Of a stretch of DNA of 64,000 nt, positions 35,175-44,475 are shown piece after piece. Source of the stretch: Streptomyces finlayi. GTDB taxonomy: Bacteria > Actinomycetota > Actinomycetes > Streptomycetales > Streptomycetaceae. The notes under the pieces were generated by a model. The model saw only the letters and a program-made list of their open reading frames with translations. It was not told the origin of the DNA and did not search any database. A program made the position numbers and the translations under genes. The stretch is from positions 620,001-684,000 of the forward strand of contig NZ_CP045702.1 of the NCBI RefSeq assembly GCF_014216315.1, read 5' to 3'. Within the stretch, counting starts at the first letter, position 1, and each line of letters begins with the position of its first letter.

Positions 35175-37450
35175 GTGACCGTCCCGGACCCCTCCCCCGT
35201 CCTGCCCGTTCCCCCCGTCGTTCCCGGGCCCTCCACGCTCACGCGGTACACCCGGTCCGTCCCCCGCGCCGTCACCCGCACGGTGCCGTCCTCGCGTACG
35301 ACGCGGAAGACGGCGGCCGGAGCGCCCGAGAGGTCCGGTACGCAAACGGTCCGCTCGGCGGCGGCCGGGCCGAACACCCTCAGAGTGAGGCCGTCCAGCC
35401 AGTCCCCGTCCGGCCGCTGGTCGTCGGCGCCCCAGGGCAGTACGGCTCCAGGCCGGACGAGCAGCGGCAGGCTGTCGAAACCATGCCTCTCCTGGTGCCA
35501 TCCGGGGCCGGTGATCAGCTCGCCGGTCAGCAGGGAGGTCCAGGTGCCCTCGGGGACGTAGAACTCCACCTCGCCGTCGGCGGAGAAGACCGGGGCGACG
35601 AGCACGTCGGGGCCGAGCATGTACTGGCGGTCCAGCGTGCGGGTGGCCGGGTCCCCGGGGAACTCCACCAGCATGGGACGCATCACCGGGACCCCCGTGC
35701 GGTGTGCCTCGGCTGCCACCCCGTACAGATACGGCATCAGCCGGTGCTTGAGGAGGGTGAACCGCCGTGCCACGTCCACCGCTTCCTCGCCGAAGGCCCA
35801 CGGCACCCGGTAGGACACGTTGCCGTGGAGCCGGCTGTGCGAGGACAGCAGCCCGAAGGCGAGCCACCTCTTGAAGACCTCCGGATCGGGAGTGCCCTCG
35901 AAACCGCCGATGTCATGGCTCCAGAAGCCGAACCCGGACAGGCTCAGCGAGAGCCCGCCGCGCAGCGACTCCGCCATCGCGGTGAACGAGGCGAAGCAGT
36001 CGCCGCCCCAGTGCACCGGGAACTGCTGGCCGCCCGCCGTCGCGGAGCGGGCGAAGAGCACCGCCTCGCCGTGACCGCGCTCCTTCTCCAGGAGTTCGAA
36101 GACGGTGCGGTTGTAGATCTGCGCGTAGTAGTTGTGCATCCGCTCGGGGTCGGAGCCGTCGTGCCAGACCACATCCGTGGGCACGCGCTCACCGAAGTCG
36201 GTCTTGAAGCAGTCGACACCCTGGTCGAGGAGGACCCGCAGCTTGCTGTCGTACCACTCGCGCGCGTCGGGGTTGGTGAAGTCGACGAGCGCCATGCCCG
36301 GCTGCCACAGGTCCCACTGCCAGACGTCGCCGTTCGGCCTGCGCACCAGATAGCCGTGCTCGGCGCCCTCCGCGAACAGCGCGGACTTCTGTGCGATGTA
36401 CGGGTTGATCCACATGCTGATCCGCAGTCCGCGCTCCTTGAGCCGGGCCAGCATGCCTTCCGGGTCGGGGAACACGTCCGGGTCCCAGAGGAAGTCCGAC
36501 CACTGGTACTCGCGCATCCAGAAGCAGTCGAAGTGGAAGACGGTGAGCGGGATGTCACGCTCGGCCATGCCGTCGACGAAGGAGGTGACGGTCTCCTCGT
36601 CGTAGGAGGTGCAGAACGAGGTGGTCAGCCACAGGCCGAACGACCAGGCGGGCGGCAGCGCGGGCCGGCCGGTCAGCGCCGTGTAGCGGGACAGCACCTC
36701 CTTGGGTGTCGGACCGGCGACCACGTAGAACTCCAGCGACTGGTCCTCGACGCTGAACTGCACCTGGCCGACCGACTCGGAGCCGACCTCGAAGGCGACC
36801 TTGCCGGGGTGGTTGACGAAGACGCCGTAGCCGCGCGAGGAGAGGTAGAACGGGATGTTCTTGTAAGCCTGTTCACTGCTGGTGCCGCCGTCCGCCTGCC
36901 AGATGTCCACGCTCTGCCCGTTCTTCACGTACGGCGTGAAGCGCTCGCCGAGGCCGTAGACGTTCTCGCCCACCGCCAGAGCGAGTTGGGCGATCATGTG
37001 GTGGGCGCCGTCGGGTGTGGTGGCGAAGGCCGTCCCCTTGGTGTCGACTCCCGTGAGACGTCGCCCCTGGTCGTCGAGGAACGTCATTCCCCACGGGCCC
37101 TCACCGTCCATGCGCAGGGTCAGCGGACCGCTGGTCAGTTCGGTGACCGCGCCGTCACGGTGGACACGGGCGGCGGATGCGGCGTCGGGGCCGGGCAGGA
37201 GGGTGAAGTCGGGCCCGCGTCTCGCCTTTCCGGCGTGGTGGGTGGTGCGTACGCCGATGACTCCTTCGGCCGGCGAGAAGCACTCCACGGTGATCAGAGG
37301 GGTGTTGAGGGTGTCTCCGCGTTCGGCGACGTGTTTGACCGCCGCGTAGGCGGTGAACCGGTCGTCCTCGACGCGCAGATCACGGATCTCGGTCGCGTGG
37401 CAGGCGCGGACGCCCTCCCGCATGAGCCAGAAGCCGTTGGTGAATTTCAT
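35162..37450 (-). CDS. alpha-xylosidase, GH31 (YicI-like)
   Basis: The 762-residue protein aligns by eye with E. coli YicI over its whole length. The nucleophile Asp is in CFKTDFGERVPTD (about residue 415, YicI Asp416), and the acid/base Asp in VHWGGDCFASFTAMAESLRG. LSGFGFWSHDIGGF and SSHSRLHGNVSYRVPW are family motifs. It removes the alpha-1,6-linked xylose from the non-reducing end of xyloglucan oligosaccharides. There is no signal peptide, so it acts inside the cell. The ATG overlaps the GH3 stop codon by four bases (ATGA), showing joint expression. The C-terminal tail is altered by a short DNA repeat. Confidence 0.94.
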   Translation of the reverse strand: MKFTNGFWLMREGVRACHATEIRDLRVEDDRFTAYAAVKHVAERGDTLNTPLITVECFSPAEGVIGVRTTHHAGKARRGPDFTLLPGPDAASAARVHRDGAVTELTSGPLTLRMDGEGPWGMTFLDDQGRRLTGVDTKGTAFATTPDGAHHMIAQLALAVGENVYGLGERFTPYVKNGQSVDIWQADGGTSSEQAYKNIPFYLSSRGYGVFVNHPGKVAFEVGSESVGQVQFSVEDQSLEFYVVAGPTPKEVLSRYTALTGRPALPPAWSFGLWLTTSFCTSYDEETVTSFVDGMAERDIPLTVFHFDCFWMREYQWSDFLWDPDVFPDPEGMLARLKERGLRISMWINPYIAQKSALFAEGAEHGYLVRRPNGDVWQWDLWQPGMALVDFTNPDAREWYDSKLRVLLDQGVDCFKTDFGERVPTDVVWHDGSDPERMHNYYAQIYNRTVFELLEKERGHGEAVLFARSATAGGQQFPVHWGGDCFASFTAMAESLRGGLSLSLSGFGFWSHDIGGFEGTPDPEVFKRWLAFGLLSSHSRLHGNVSYRVPWAFGEEAVDVARRFTLLKHRLMPYLYGVAAEAHRTGVPVMRPMLVEFPGDPATRTLDRQYMLGPDVLVAPVFSADGEVEFYVPEGTWTSLLTGELITGPGWHQERHGFDSLPLLVRPGAVLPWGADDQRPDGDWLDGLTLRVFGPAAAERTVCVPDLSGAPAAVFRVVREDGTVRVTARGTDRVYRVSVEGPGTTGGTGRTGEGSGTVTVAV

Positions 37451-40344
37451 GAGGACTCCTTGCCGGGGACGAAGGCGAGGTGGGCGAGGCGTACGCCGCC
37501 GCGCAGTGCGACCCGTACGTCATGGACTCCGCGGACGGTGAGCTCCGCTTCATGGGTGCGGACGTCGTACGGTCCTTCGCCGCCCGGGACGGCGAGGTCC
37601 ACCGACCTCCCCTCCACCGTCACCATGACGGACCCCTGACCGGCCGCCGACACGGTGACGGCGCGCGCGCCCTCACCGAAGTCGCACCTCCTGAAGAGGA
37701 GCTCACCGCACTCACCGGCGGGGGACACCGCGTCCCCGTCGGTCTTCGAGCGGTCGACGATCACCGTGTGCCGCTGCTCGTCGTAGTCGGCCGCCTCGAT
37801 TCCGCGTTCCAGGACGGCCCGGGGGCCGGACGGTTCACCCTCGACGACCACGGTGGCCGTGCCCCTGATGTCGGCGCTGGAGGCACCGGCCCGCAGTTCG
37901 TACAGGCCCGGCTCGACGGTCCAGCGGCCGTGTGCCACATCCCAGTGGCCGAGCTCGGTCACCGGCACGAGGAACTCGAGACGCTCGCCGGCGCCCGCCG
38001 CCAGGTGCACCCGGCGGTGACCGATCAGCTTGCGCAGCGGCAGGTCGTCAGCCGGTTCGACGGCCCTCGCGTAGAGCTGGGCCACCTCGTCGGCGTCGGC
38101 CGCACCGGTGTTGGTGACGGTGAGCGAGACCCGGATCACGTCCCGTTCGCGTGCGGCGCTCGGAGCGGAGTAGGTGAAGTCGCTGTACGTGAGTCCGTGG
38201 CCGAACGGGTAGAGCGGGGTTCCCTCGAAGTAGAGGTAGGTCTGCCGGGAGCCGATGATGTCGTAGTCCAGCAGGTCCGGCAGGTCGGCGTCGGACGCGT
38301 ACCAGGTCTGCGGGAGGCGGCCGGCCGGGGAGACGTCACCCGCGAGGACACGTGCGAGTGCGGTTCCCGCGGCCTGGCCACCGTGCGCGGTCCACAGCAG
38401 GGCGGGCAGGGTGGCCGCCGCCTCCGTGACCGCGTACGGGTAGGCGGAGGTCAGCACCAGGACGGTGCGCGGGTTGGCCGTGTGCGCGGCGCGCCACAGC
38501 CGCTCCTGCTGAGGCGGCAGGTCGAGCGTCGCACGGTCCTCGGTCTCCCGGCCGTTGATGTGCGGGTCGTTCCCCGCGACGACGATCACGGTGTCGGCAG
38601 CCGCCGCGGCACGCGCCACGGCGTCCTCGCCGCGCTCGGTCACCTCGACGTCGAAGACCGTACCGAGTGCGGCGGAAACTCTTTCGCCGGCGTCGGCAAC
38701 CTTTACCCCGTCGGCGGCGACAGTCACGTACCCACCTGTCCCGACGTGCAGAAGGCGGTGTCCGCGGTCGTGTCCCGCCAGCCCCTTCGGTCCTCCCACC
38801 GCTTCCACCGCTTCCAGGCGGAACGTCTCCTGGACGACCCAGCCGCCCGGTTCGTCGGCGGACGCCCGTACGTATCCGTCGTCCGCGACCGACAGATAGC
38901 GGCCCTCGGCTGTACGCAGCGTGAGGACACCGCCGCCCCAGTCGACCAGGGCGAGTTCGGTGGCCCGCTCCCCGCAGGTGAGGGGCGGCAGGTCGGTGCG
39001 GCCCGCGAGCAGCGCCGGGTCGAGGGCGCCCTCGGCGCCGCGCGCCGTGTCCGCCTCCCCGTCCGCGTCGGGGACCTGGAGCCAGCCGTCGGCGCACTTC
39101 AGCCGGACCCGGTCCGCGCCCTCGGCGAACACCACGTTCTCGGCGCCGTACCGTTCCCGCAGCCCGTCGAGCGGGCTGGAGCGGTGCAGGAGCGTGCCGC
39201 TGTACCAGTCGAGCTTGCAGGCGTCCGCGAGGAGCCCGACGACGGCGACGGTCCGGCCGGCCTCGGGTGCGAGGGGCAGCAGCCCGTCGTTCTTGAGCAG
39301 GACCACGGCCTGCTCGGCGGCCTCCTGGGCGAGCGCGCGATGCTCCGCCGTGTCGAAGTCGGCGGCGCCCGCGTACGGGTCGAGGTCCGGGTCGAACTCG
39401 CCGAGCGAGAAGCGCAGGGCGAGCAGCCTGCGTACGGCGGTGTCGATGTCGCTCTCGTCGATCAGGCCCTTGGCGAGCGCGTCACGGATGCGCCCGGTCA
39501 TCACGGCGGAGTCCTGGCCGTGATCGGTGAAGCTGTCGACACCGGCCTTCAGCGCGGCGGCGGTCGCTTCCTCGTGGGTGTCGAAGTAGTGCTCGGAGTC
39601 GACCAGGTTGGAGGGCGCCCCGGCGTCCGAGCAGACGACGAGGGACTGCTCGGTCCAGCGGCGCAGCTGCTGGTCCAGGAGCGGCGATACGTGGTTGGGG
39701 CGGCCGTTGACCAGGTTGTACGCCGGCATGACACCGGCGACGGCACCGGCCCGCACGGCGTCGCGGAAGGCCCGCAGGTCGTACTCGTGCAGGACGCGCG
39801 GGCGGACCGACGAGGAGGCGGTGTCGCGGTCGGTCTCGTTGTTGTGCGCGAGCCAGTGCTTGAGCACCGGGGCCGTCCGCCAGTAGCGCGGGTCGTCGCC
39901 GCGCAGCCCCCGGGTGTACGCGACGGCGATGGCGGAGGTCAGCGCCGGGTCCTCGGCGTAGCCCTCCTCGCTCCGGCCCCAGAGGGGATGGCGCAGCAGG
40001 TTCACTGTCGGGGCCCAGACGTTCAGGCCGACGCGGTCGTCCTCGGCGCGCTTGGCGCGGACCTCGTTGCCGACGGCTTCGCCGATCCGGCGCACCAGCT
40101 CGTCGTTCCAGGTGGCGCCGAGACCGACGGCCTGCGGGAAGACGGTCGCGGTGCCCATCCAGGCGACTCCGTGGAGTGCTTCCTGTCCGGTGCGGAACGC
40201 CCCGAGGCCCAGTCGCTCCACAGGAGGCGCGAACTGGTGGAGCATCGCGATCCGTTCGTCGAGCGTGAGCCGCCGGAGCAGATCGTCGGTGCGCCGGGCG
40301 AAGGGCAGCTGCGGGTCGCGGAAGGGCAGCGAATGGTCCGTCAC
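37447..40344 (-). CDS. GH3 beta-glucosidase with inserted beta-trefoil-like domain
   Basis: The 965-residue protein has a GH3 catalytic core (KHWLAHNNETDRDT; nucleophile Asp in VVCSDAGAPSNLV; ETEDRATLDLPPQQERL in the second domain) and a C-terminal fibronectin-III-like domain (LTVTNTGAADADEVAQLYAR). Inserted in the second domain, residues about 410-560, is a fascin/trefoil-like module (DGWLQV, RYLSVADDGYVRASAD, GYVTVAADGVKV). After about residue 840 there is a CBM6-like end region. No signal peptide is present, so it should act on imported oligosaccharides, removing beta-glucose from the backbone. The GTG at 40344 is placed by AAGGGG upstream; no in-frame ATG is better. First gene of the operon, downstream of two LacI boxes. 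Confidence 0.9.
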   Translation of the reverse strand: MTDHSLPFRDPQLPFARRTDDLLRRLTLDERIAMLHQFAPPVERLGLGAFRTGQEALHGVAWMGTATVFPQAVGLGATWNDELVRRIGEAVGNEVRAKRAEDDRVGLNVWAPTVNLLRHPLWGRSEEGYAEDPALTSAIAVAYTRGLRGDDPRYWRTAPVLKHWLAHNNETDRDTASSSVRPRVLHEYDLRAFRDAVRAGAVAGVMPAYNLVNGRPNHVSPLLDQQLRRWTEQSLVVCSDAGAPSNLVDSEHYFDTHEEATAAALKAGVDSFTDHGQDSAVMTGRIRDALAKGLIDESDIDTAVRRLLALRFSLGEFDPDLDPYAGAADFDTAEHRALAQEAAEQAVVLLKNDGLLPLAPEAGRTVAVVGLLADACKLDWYSGTLLHRSSPLDGLRERYGAENVVFAEGADRVRLKCADGWLQVPDADGEADTARGAEGALDPALLAGRTDLPPLTCGERATELALVDWGGGVLTLRTAEGRYLSVADDGYVRASADEPGGWVVQETFRLEAVEAVGGPKGLAGHDRGHRLLHVGTGGYVTVAADGVKVADAGERVSAALGTVFDVEVTERGEDAVARAAAAADTVIVVAGNDPHINGRETEDRATLDLPPQQERLWRAAHTANPRTVLVLTSAYPYAVTEAAATLPALLWTAHGGQAAGTALARVLAGDVSPAGRLPQTWYASDADLPDLLDYDIIGSRQTYLYFEGTPLYPFGHGLTYSDFTYSAPSAARERDVIRVSLTVTNTGAADADEVAQLYARAVEPADDLPLRKLIGHRRVHLAAGAGERLEFLVPVTELGHWDVAHGRWTVEPGLYELRAGASSADIRGTATVVVEGEPSGPRAVLERGIEAADYDEQRHTVIVDRSKTDGDAVSPAGECGELLFRRCDFGEGARAVTVSAAGQGSVMVTVEGRSVDLAVPGGEGPYDVRTHEAELTVRGVHDVRVALRGGVRLAHLAFVPGKESS

Positions 40345-40412
40345 GTGCGGGTCCCCTTGGAGAGGTGGGAGGTCTGAGCGCTCCGGTCGAGGCGCAAGCC
40401 GGAGAAGATCTT

Positions 40413-40426
40413 TCGAAGCGCTTCGA
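40413..40426. promoter_or_regulatory. LacI-family operator, copy 1
   Basis: Perfect 14-bp palindrome TCGAAGCGCTTCGA. The central CGCG-type core of LacI-family sites is seen as AAGCGCTT. It lies just upstream of the GH3 gene. Identical copies lie upstream of the lacI gene. Confidence 0.88.
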
Positions 40427-40604
40427 TGCTCCGTGCCGAACCCGGCAGGTGTCAAGGGTGCGGCACCCCTCAGCCGCGCCCTGACGCTCCATCGAGGCCT
40501 GGCTGCCGCCCGCAGCACAAGGGAAACAGAACGGAAACAGCTCCGAGGAATCCGCGATCGGACTCTTGTGCGGCTGGATGGCTTCACTTAACCTCGCTGC
40601 AACA

Positions 40605-40618
40605 TCGAAGCGCTTCGA
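40605..40618. promoter_or_regulatory. LacI-family operator, copy 2, with three helically phased half sites
   Basis: Perfect TCGAAGCGCTTCGA. The right half continues as three direct copies of GCTTCGACA at 40612, 40623 and 40634, spaced 11 bases apart, about one DNA turn. This could let the repressor bind cooperatively or place accessory dimers on one face. Confidence 0.85.
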
Positions 40619-40760
40619 CAGTGCTTCGACAGTGCTTCGACACCGCTGTGTATCACGCCGGTTCATCCGGTCCGGTCAGTAACGCCCCACCTCAGACACA
40701 GGAGCCGATCGGCGGTCGCCCGCCGTGTGTCGTCCTGGTGCGCCTCGAAGGGTTGACGCA

Positions 40761-42431
40761 ATGACGCCGAATTCCTCCTCTTCCCCGAGCCGGAGAAGCT
40801 TCCTCGCCTCCACTGCGGTCGTGGTGGCCGCCGTGGGAGGCGGGATACCTCTGCTCGCCGCGTGCGGCGGCTCGGGCAACGAGAAGACCGAGGGCACCAC
40901 GACCGGCAAGAAGCTCAAGGGCCTGCTGCCGGCGTACGTCCCGTCGCAGGCGGTCACCCCGGACATCCCCTCCAAGAACGGCTCCGCGATCGGCTTCACC
41001 ACCGCGAAGCCCGCCGGCCAGCTGGCCGTGTCCGTACCGAAGAAGCTGGGCAAGGGCGGCGAGGTGAGCATCATGGCCCCGCTGTGGGGGACCTCGCCGG
41101 GCACCGGCAACGCGTACTGGACCGCGATGGACGAGGCGTCCGGTGTCAAGGTCAAGTGGCAGAACCAGGACGGCAACGTCTACGGCCAGAAGCTGGGCGC
41201 GGTCCTGGCCTCCAGCAACGTCCCCGACGCCGTGGTCGTGCCCGGCTGGGAGCTGAACGGCAAGATCCCGAGCGCGATCGCCAACAAGTTCGCCGACCTC
41301 GGCCCTTATCTGGCGGGCGACAAGGTCAAGGCGTACCCGAACCTCGCGGCCATCCCGACCGGCGCCTGGCAGCGGGCGGTCTTCGGCGGCAAGCTGCGCG
41401 GGCTGCCCATGCCCGCCGAGTCCACGCCGAACATCGCGCCGTTCTACTCGCCCGGCTTCTTCGAGGAGAAGGGGTACGAGGTCCCCACCACCACCCAGGA
41501 GTTCTTCGACCTCTGCAAGGAGATGAACGCTCCGAAGAGCAAGGTGTGGGCCTGCGGTGACATGACCTGGTCGGCGTTCGCCTTCTTCGGGGCGCTGCCC
41601 GAGAAGCCGCACTACTGGCAGCTCGTGGACGGCGAGCTCGTCAACCGCTACGAGACCGACGAGTACCTCGAGGCGCTGGAGTGGTCGCGCTCGCTGTACT
41701 CGGCCGGTTTCGTCCACCCCGACGTGAAGGCCGAACAGGGCGACCAGAAGAACCTGTTCTCCTCGGGCAAGCTCCGGATGTACAACGCCGACATCTCCGA
41801 CTGGTACGGCGCGACGGCCGTCCAGCGGCTGGCCGACCCGAAGTTCTCCATGGCGGCGATGGACATCTTCGCCCACGACGGCGGCAAGCCCAGGCTGTAC
41901 GCGGGATCTCCCTCCAACATCTGGTGCTTCATCAGCGAGAAGGCCGACAGGAAGAAGATCGAGGAGGTCCTCGCCCTCGCCAACTTCACCGCGGCCCCGT
42001 ACGGCACCAAGGAGCAGCGTCTGAAGGCGTACGGCGTGGAAGGTGTGCACCACACGGTCAAGGACGGTGTGATCACCAAGACCGAGGACGGCAACAACGA
42101 GGTCTTCGCGACGTACGAGTACATCGCGAGCCCGGCGGCCTTCCGCGCCTTCCCCGACCACCCGGACGTCGCCAAGGGCATGGTCGAGTGGCAGCAGCGT
42201 CAGGGCGCTCACACGCAGAAGCCGCTGTTCCACGGCATGCAGGTCCAGGAGCCGGCCCGCTACGCGGAGCTGAACGCCCAGTTCGAGGACCTGGAGAAGG
42301 ACATCGTCCGCGGCCGCAAGAAGATCAGCGACATGCAGCGACACGTCTCCGACTGGCGCTCGCGCGGCGGCGACAACCTCCGTGACTGGTACAAGAAGCT
42401 GCTCGACGAGACCGGCGACTCGGCCTCCTGA
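40761..42431 (+). CDS. ABC sugar-binding lipoprotein for xyloglucan oligosaccharides
   Basis: The 556-residue protein begins with a twin-arginine motif (SPSRRSFLAS) followed by a hydrophobic core and a lipobox ending at a Cys (LLAACGG), so it may be exported by Tat and lipidated. The rest is a large carbohydrate-binding protein of the LplA/YtcQ-type family (VSIMAPLWGTSPGTGNAYWTAMDE, DAVVVPGWELNGKIP, KIEEVLALANFTAAPYG). The partner permeases follow directly. Size and context suggest a multi-sugar oligosaccharide ligand. The ATG at 40761 has AAGGG upstream. Its position in the locus makes xyloglucan oligosaccharides the likely cargo. Confidence 0.92.
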   Translation: MTPNSSSSPSRRSFLASTAVVVAAVGGGIPLLAACGGSGNEKTEGTTTGKKLKGLLPAYVPSQAVTPDIPSKNGSAIGFTTAKPAGQLAVSVPKKLGKGGEVSIMAPLWGTSPGTGNAYWTAMDEASGVKVKWQNQDGNVYGQKLGAVLASSNVPDAVVVPGWELNGKIPSAIANKFADLGPYLAGDKVKAYPNLAAIPTGAWQRAVFGGKLRGLPMPAESTPNIAPFYSPGFFEEKGYEVPTTTQEFFDLCKEMNAPKSKVWACGDMTWSAFAFFGALPEKPHYWQLVDGELVNRYETDEYLEALEWSRSLYSAGFVHPDVKAEQGDQKNLFSSGKLRMYNADISDWYGATAVQRLADPKFSMAAMDIFAHDGGKPRLYAGSPSNIWCFISEKADRKKIEEVLALANFTAAPYGTKEQRLKAYGVEGVHHTVKDGVITKTEDGNNEVFATYEYIASPAAFRAFPDHPDVAKGMVEWQQRQGAHTQKPLFHGMQVQEPARYAELNAQFEDLEKDIVRGRKKISDMQRHVSDWRSRGGDNLRDWYKKLLDETGDSAS

Positions 42432-42432
42432 C

Positions 42433-43455
42433 ATGGTCGACACCGAACCCCGCACCAAGGCCGGGGCACCCCGCCCGGCCGCGAAGAAGAAGCGGGCCGA
42501 GGCCGTCAGGGCCGTGAAGTCGGCAGGCGGGATCACGCTGCGGCACCGGCTGCGGCGTGATCGCACGCTGATCCTGATGACGCTCCCGGCGATCCTCCTG
42601 CTCGTCGTCTTCGCGTACATCCCGCTCGCCGGAAACGTCGTGGCCTTCCAGGAGTACGACCCGTACGTCGCCGACAACGCCTTCCAGGCGATCCTGCAGA
42701 GCCCCTGGGTCGGCTTCGACCAGTTCCAGCAGATGGTGAACGACAGGCTGTTCTGGTCGGCGCTGCGCAACACGCTCGCGATCTTCCTGATTCAGCTGAC
42801 GCTGTTCTTCCCGGTCCCCGTCCTCCTGGCCCTGTTCATCAACAGCTTCGTCCGGCCGCGCGTCCGGGCCGTCGCCCAGGCGGTCCTCTACCTCCCGCAC
42901 TTCTTCTCCTGGGTGCTCGTCGTCACCGTCTTCCAGCAGATGTTCGGCGGCGCCGGCCTCATCGCGCAGACCCTGCGGGACCACGGCCACGACGGCATCG
43001 ACCTGATGACCGACCCGGGTCTGTTCAAGTTCCTGATCACCTTCGAGATGATCTGGAAGGACGCCGGCTGGGGCGTCATCGTCTTCCTCGCGGCCCTGGC
43101 CTCCGTCAGTCCCGACCTGTACGAGGCGTCCGCGATGGACGGGGCGAACCGGTGGCGCAGGATGTGGCACATCACGCTGCCCGCCCTGCGCCCCGTCGTC
43201 GCCCTGTTGCTGGTCCTCCAGGTCGGCAACGCGCTGACCGTCGGTTTCGAGCAGATCCTGCTGCAGCGGACGGCGGTCGGCCCCGGCGCATCGGAGGTTC
43301 TGGACACCTACGTCTGGAACGTCGGCATCACCAACGGCGGCTTCAGCTACGCGGCGGCCGTCGGCATCGTCAAGGGAATCTTCGGCCTGCTGCTCGTGCT
43401 CGCGGCCAACAAGGTCGCCCATCTCATGGGCGAGCAGGGGGTGTACAAGAAGTGA
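42433..43455 (+). CDS. ABC sugar permease, LplB type
   Basis: The 340-residue protein has six membrane helices (first LILMTLPAILLLVVFAYIPLAG) and the EAA loop with DLYEASAMDGANRWRRMWHITLPALRPV. The basic N-terminus (about 35 residues) faces the cytosol. It pairs with the next gene to form the translocation pore. Only one base separates it from the upstream gene. No ATPase is encoded in the locus; streptomycetes use a shared MsiK-type ATPase for many sugar importers. Confidence 0.93.
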   Translation: MVDTEPRTKAGAPRPAAKKKRAEAVRAVKSAGGITLRHRLRRDRTLILMTLPAILLLVVFAYIPLAGNVVAFQEYDPYVADNAFQAILQSPWVGFDQFQQMVNDRLFWSALRNTLAIFLIQLTLFFPVPVLLALFINSFVRPRVRAVAQAVLYLPHFFSWVLVVTVFQQMFGGAGLIAQTLRDHGHDGIDLMTDPGLFKFLITFEMIWKDAGWGVIVFLAALASVSPDLYEASAMDGANRWRRMWHITLPALRPVVALLLVLQVGNALTVGFEQILLQRTAVGPGASEVLDTYVWNVGITNGGFSYAAAVGIVKGIFGLLLVLAANKVAHLMGEQGVYKK

Positions 43456-44396
43456 GCCTGCTCGCAGGGAAACTGAACGGACGGCAGCAGCAGGGCCCGC
43501 TCGTGCGGGGCAGGCTGCGGCCCGTATGGGAGGAGGAACCGACCAGGGCGGGGCTCGCGACCAAGGGCGTCGTACTGGTCGGGGTCTGCCTGGCGGTCCT
43601 CTTCCCGCTCTGGGTGGTGATCGTCACGAGCCTGTCCTCGGTGAAGACCATCACCGAGACCGGCGGACTGGTCGTGATCCCCCGGGGCATCACCTTCGTC
43701 GCCTACCAGGAGCTGCTGGGCGGCGGCCAGGTGACCCGGGCCACCATCGTCAGCCTCTGTGTGACCGTGGTCGGCACGCTGTTCAGCATGACCGTGTCGG
43801 TCATGTGCGCGTACGGGCTCTCGCGCAGCGGATCGGTCCTCCACCGGCCGTTCCTGTTCATCCTGCTCGCCACGATGTTCTTCGGCGCGGGGCTCATCCC
43901 CACCTACCTGGTGGTACAGGGCCTCGGCCTCACCGACTCCTATCTGTCGCTGATCCTGCCCAGCGCCCTGAACGTCTTCAACATCCTGGTCCTGCGCGCG
44001 TTCTTCATGAGCACCGCACAGGAACTCATCGAGAGCGCCCGGATCGACGGGGCCGGCGACTTCCGCATCCTGTGGCAGATCGTCATGCCACTCTCCCGGG
44101 CCGTCATCGCGGTGATCACACTGTTCTACGCGGTCGGCTACTGGAGCGCCTGGTTCAACGCCTCGATCTACATCAGCGATCCGGACATGCTCCCGTTGCA
44201 GAACATCATGAACCAGCTGGTCCTCAAGCAGGAGCGGCCGGTCGGCCTCGCCCAGGCGATCAACACCGGGGGACTCTCCCCGCTCGCCATCCAGATGGCC
44301 GTGATGGTGCTGGCCCTGCTGCCCGTCGCGGTGCTGTCTCCCTTCGTCCAGAAGCACTTCAAGAAAGGCATGCTCACGGGCGCGGTCAAGGGCTGA
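43452..44396 (+). CDS. ABC sugar permease, YtcP type
   Basis: The 314-residue protein has six membrane helices (TKGVVLVGVCLAVLFPLWVVIV first), a periplasmic-gate type segment and the EAA loop QELIESARIDGAGDFRILWQIVMPLSRAV. It starts at a GTG overlapping the upstream stop codon (GTGA). Together with LplB-like permease and the lipoprotein it forms the importer. Confidence 0.93.
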   Translation: MSLLAGKLNGRQQQGPLVRGRLRPVWEEEPTRAGLATKGVVLVGVCLAVLFPLWVVIVTSLSSVKTITETGGLVVIPRGITFVAYQELLGGGQVTRATIVSLCVTVVGTLFSMTVSVMCAYGLSRSGSVLHRPFLFILLATMFFGAGLIPTYLVVQGLGLTDSYLSLILPSALNVFNILVLRAFFMSTAQELIESARIDGAGDFRILWQIVMPLSRAVIAVITLFYAVGYWSAWFNASIYISDPDMLPLQNIMNQLVLKQERPVGLAQAINTGGLSPLAIQMAVMVLALLPVAVLSPFVQKHFKKGMLTGAVKG

Positions 44397-44475
44397 GCCC
44401 GCCCCGCGCCCTCCGTCTCCTCCCCGTGCCCCGCACCGTGCGACCCCGCCCCTCCCCCACCGGAAGGTGTTCGTC

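Larger units (their letters stand above)
40345..40760. promoter_or_regulatory. divergent promoter region of the xyloglucan operons
   Basis: This 416-base gap separates the GH3-GH31 operon (minus) from the ABC-GH74-GH42 operon (plus). It contains two LacI palindromes, listed separately, plus extra half sites, and no gene. Each operon has one palindrome close to it: 69 bases before the GH3 start and 143 before the solute-binding protein start. Confidence 0.8.

Noticed and set aside
34814..40377. Very long plus-strand open frames antisense to the GH31 and GH3 genes
   Set aside because: High GC leaves few stops in antisense frames; their translations are Arg/Gly/Ala-rich without domain motifs, while the minus-strand genes show complete catalytic motifs.
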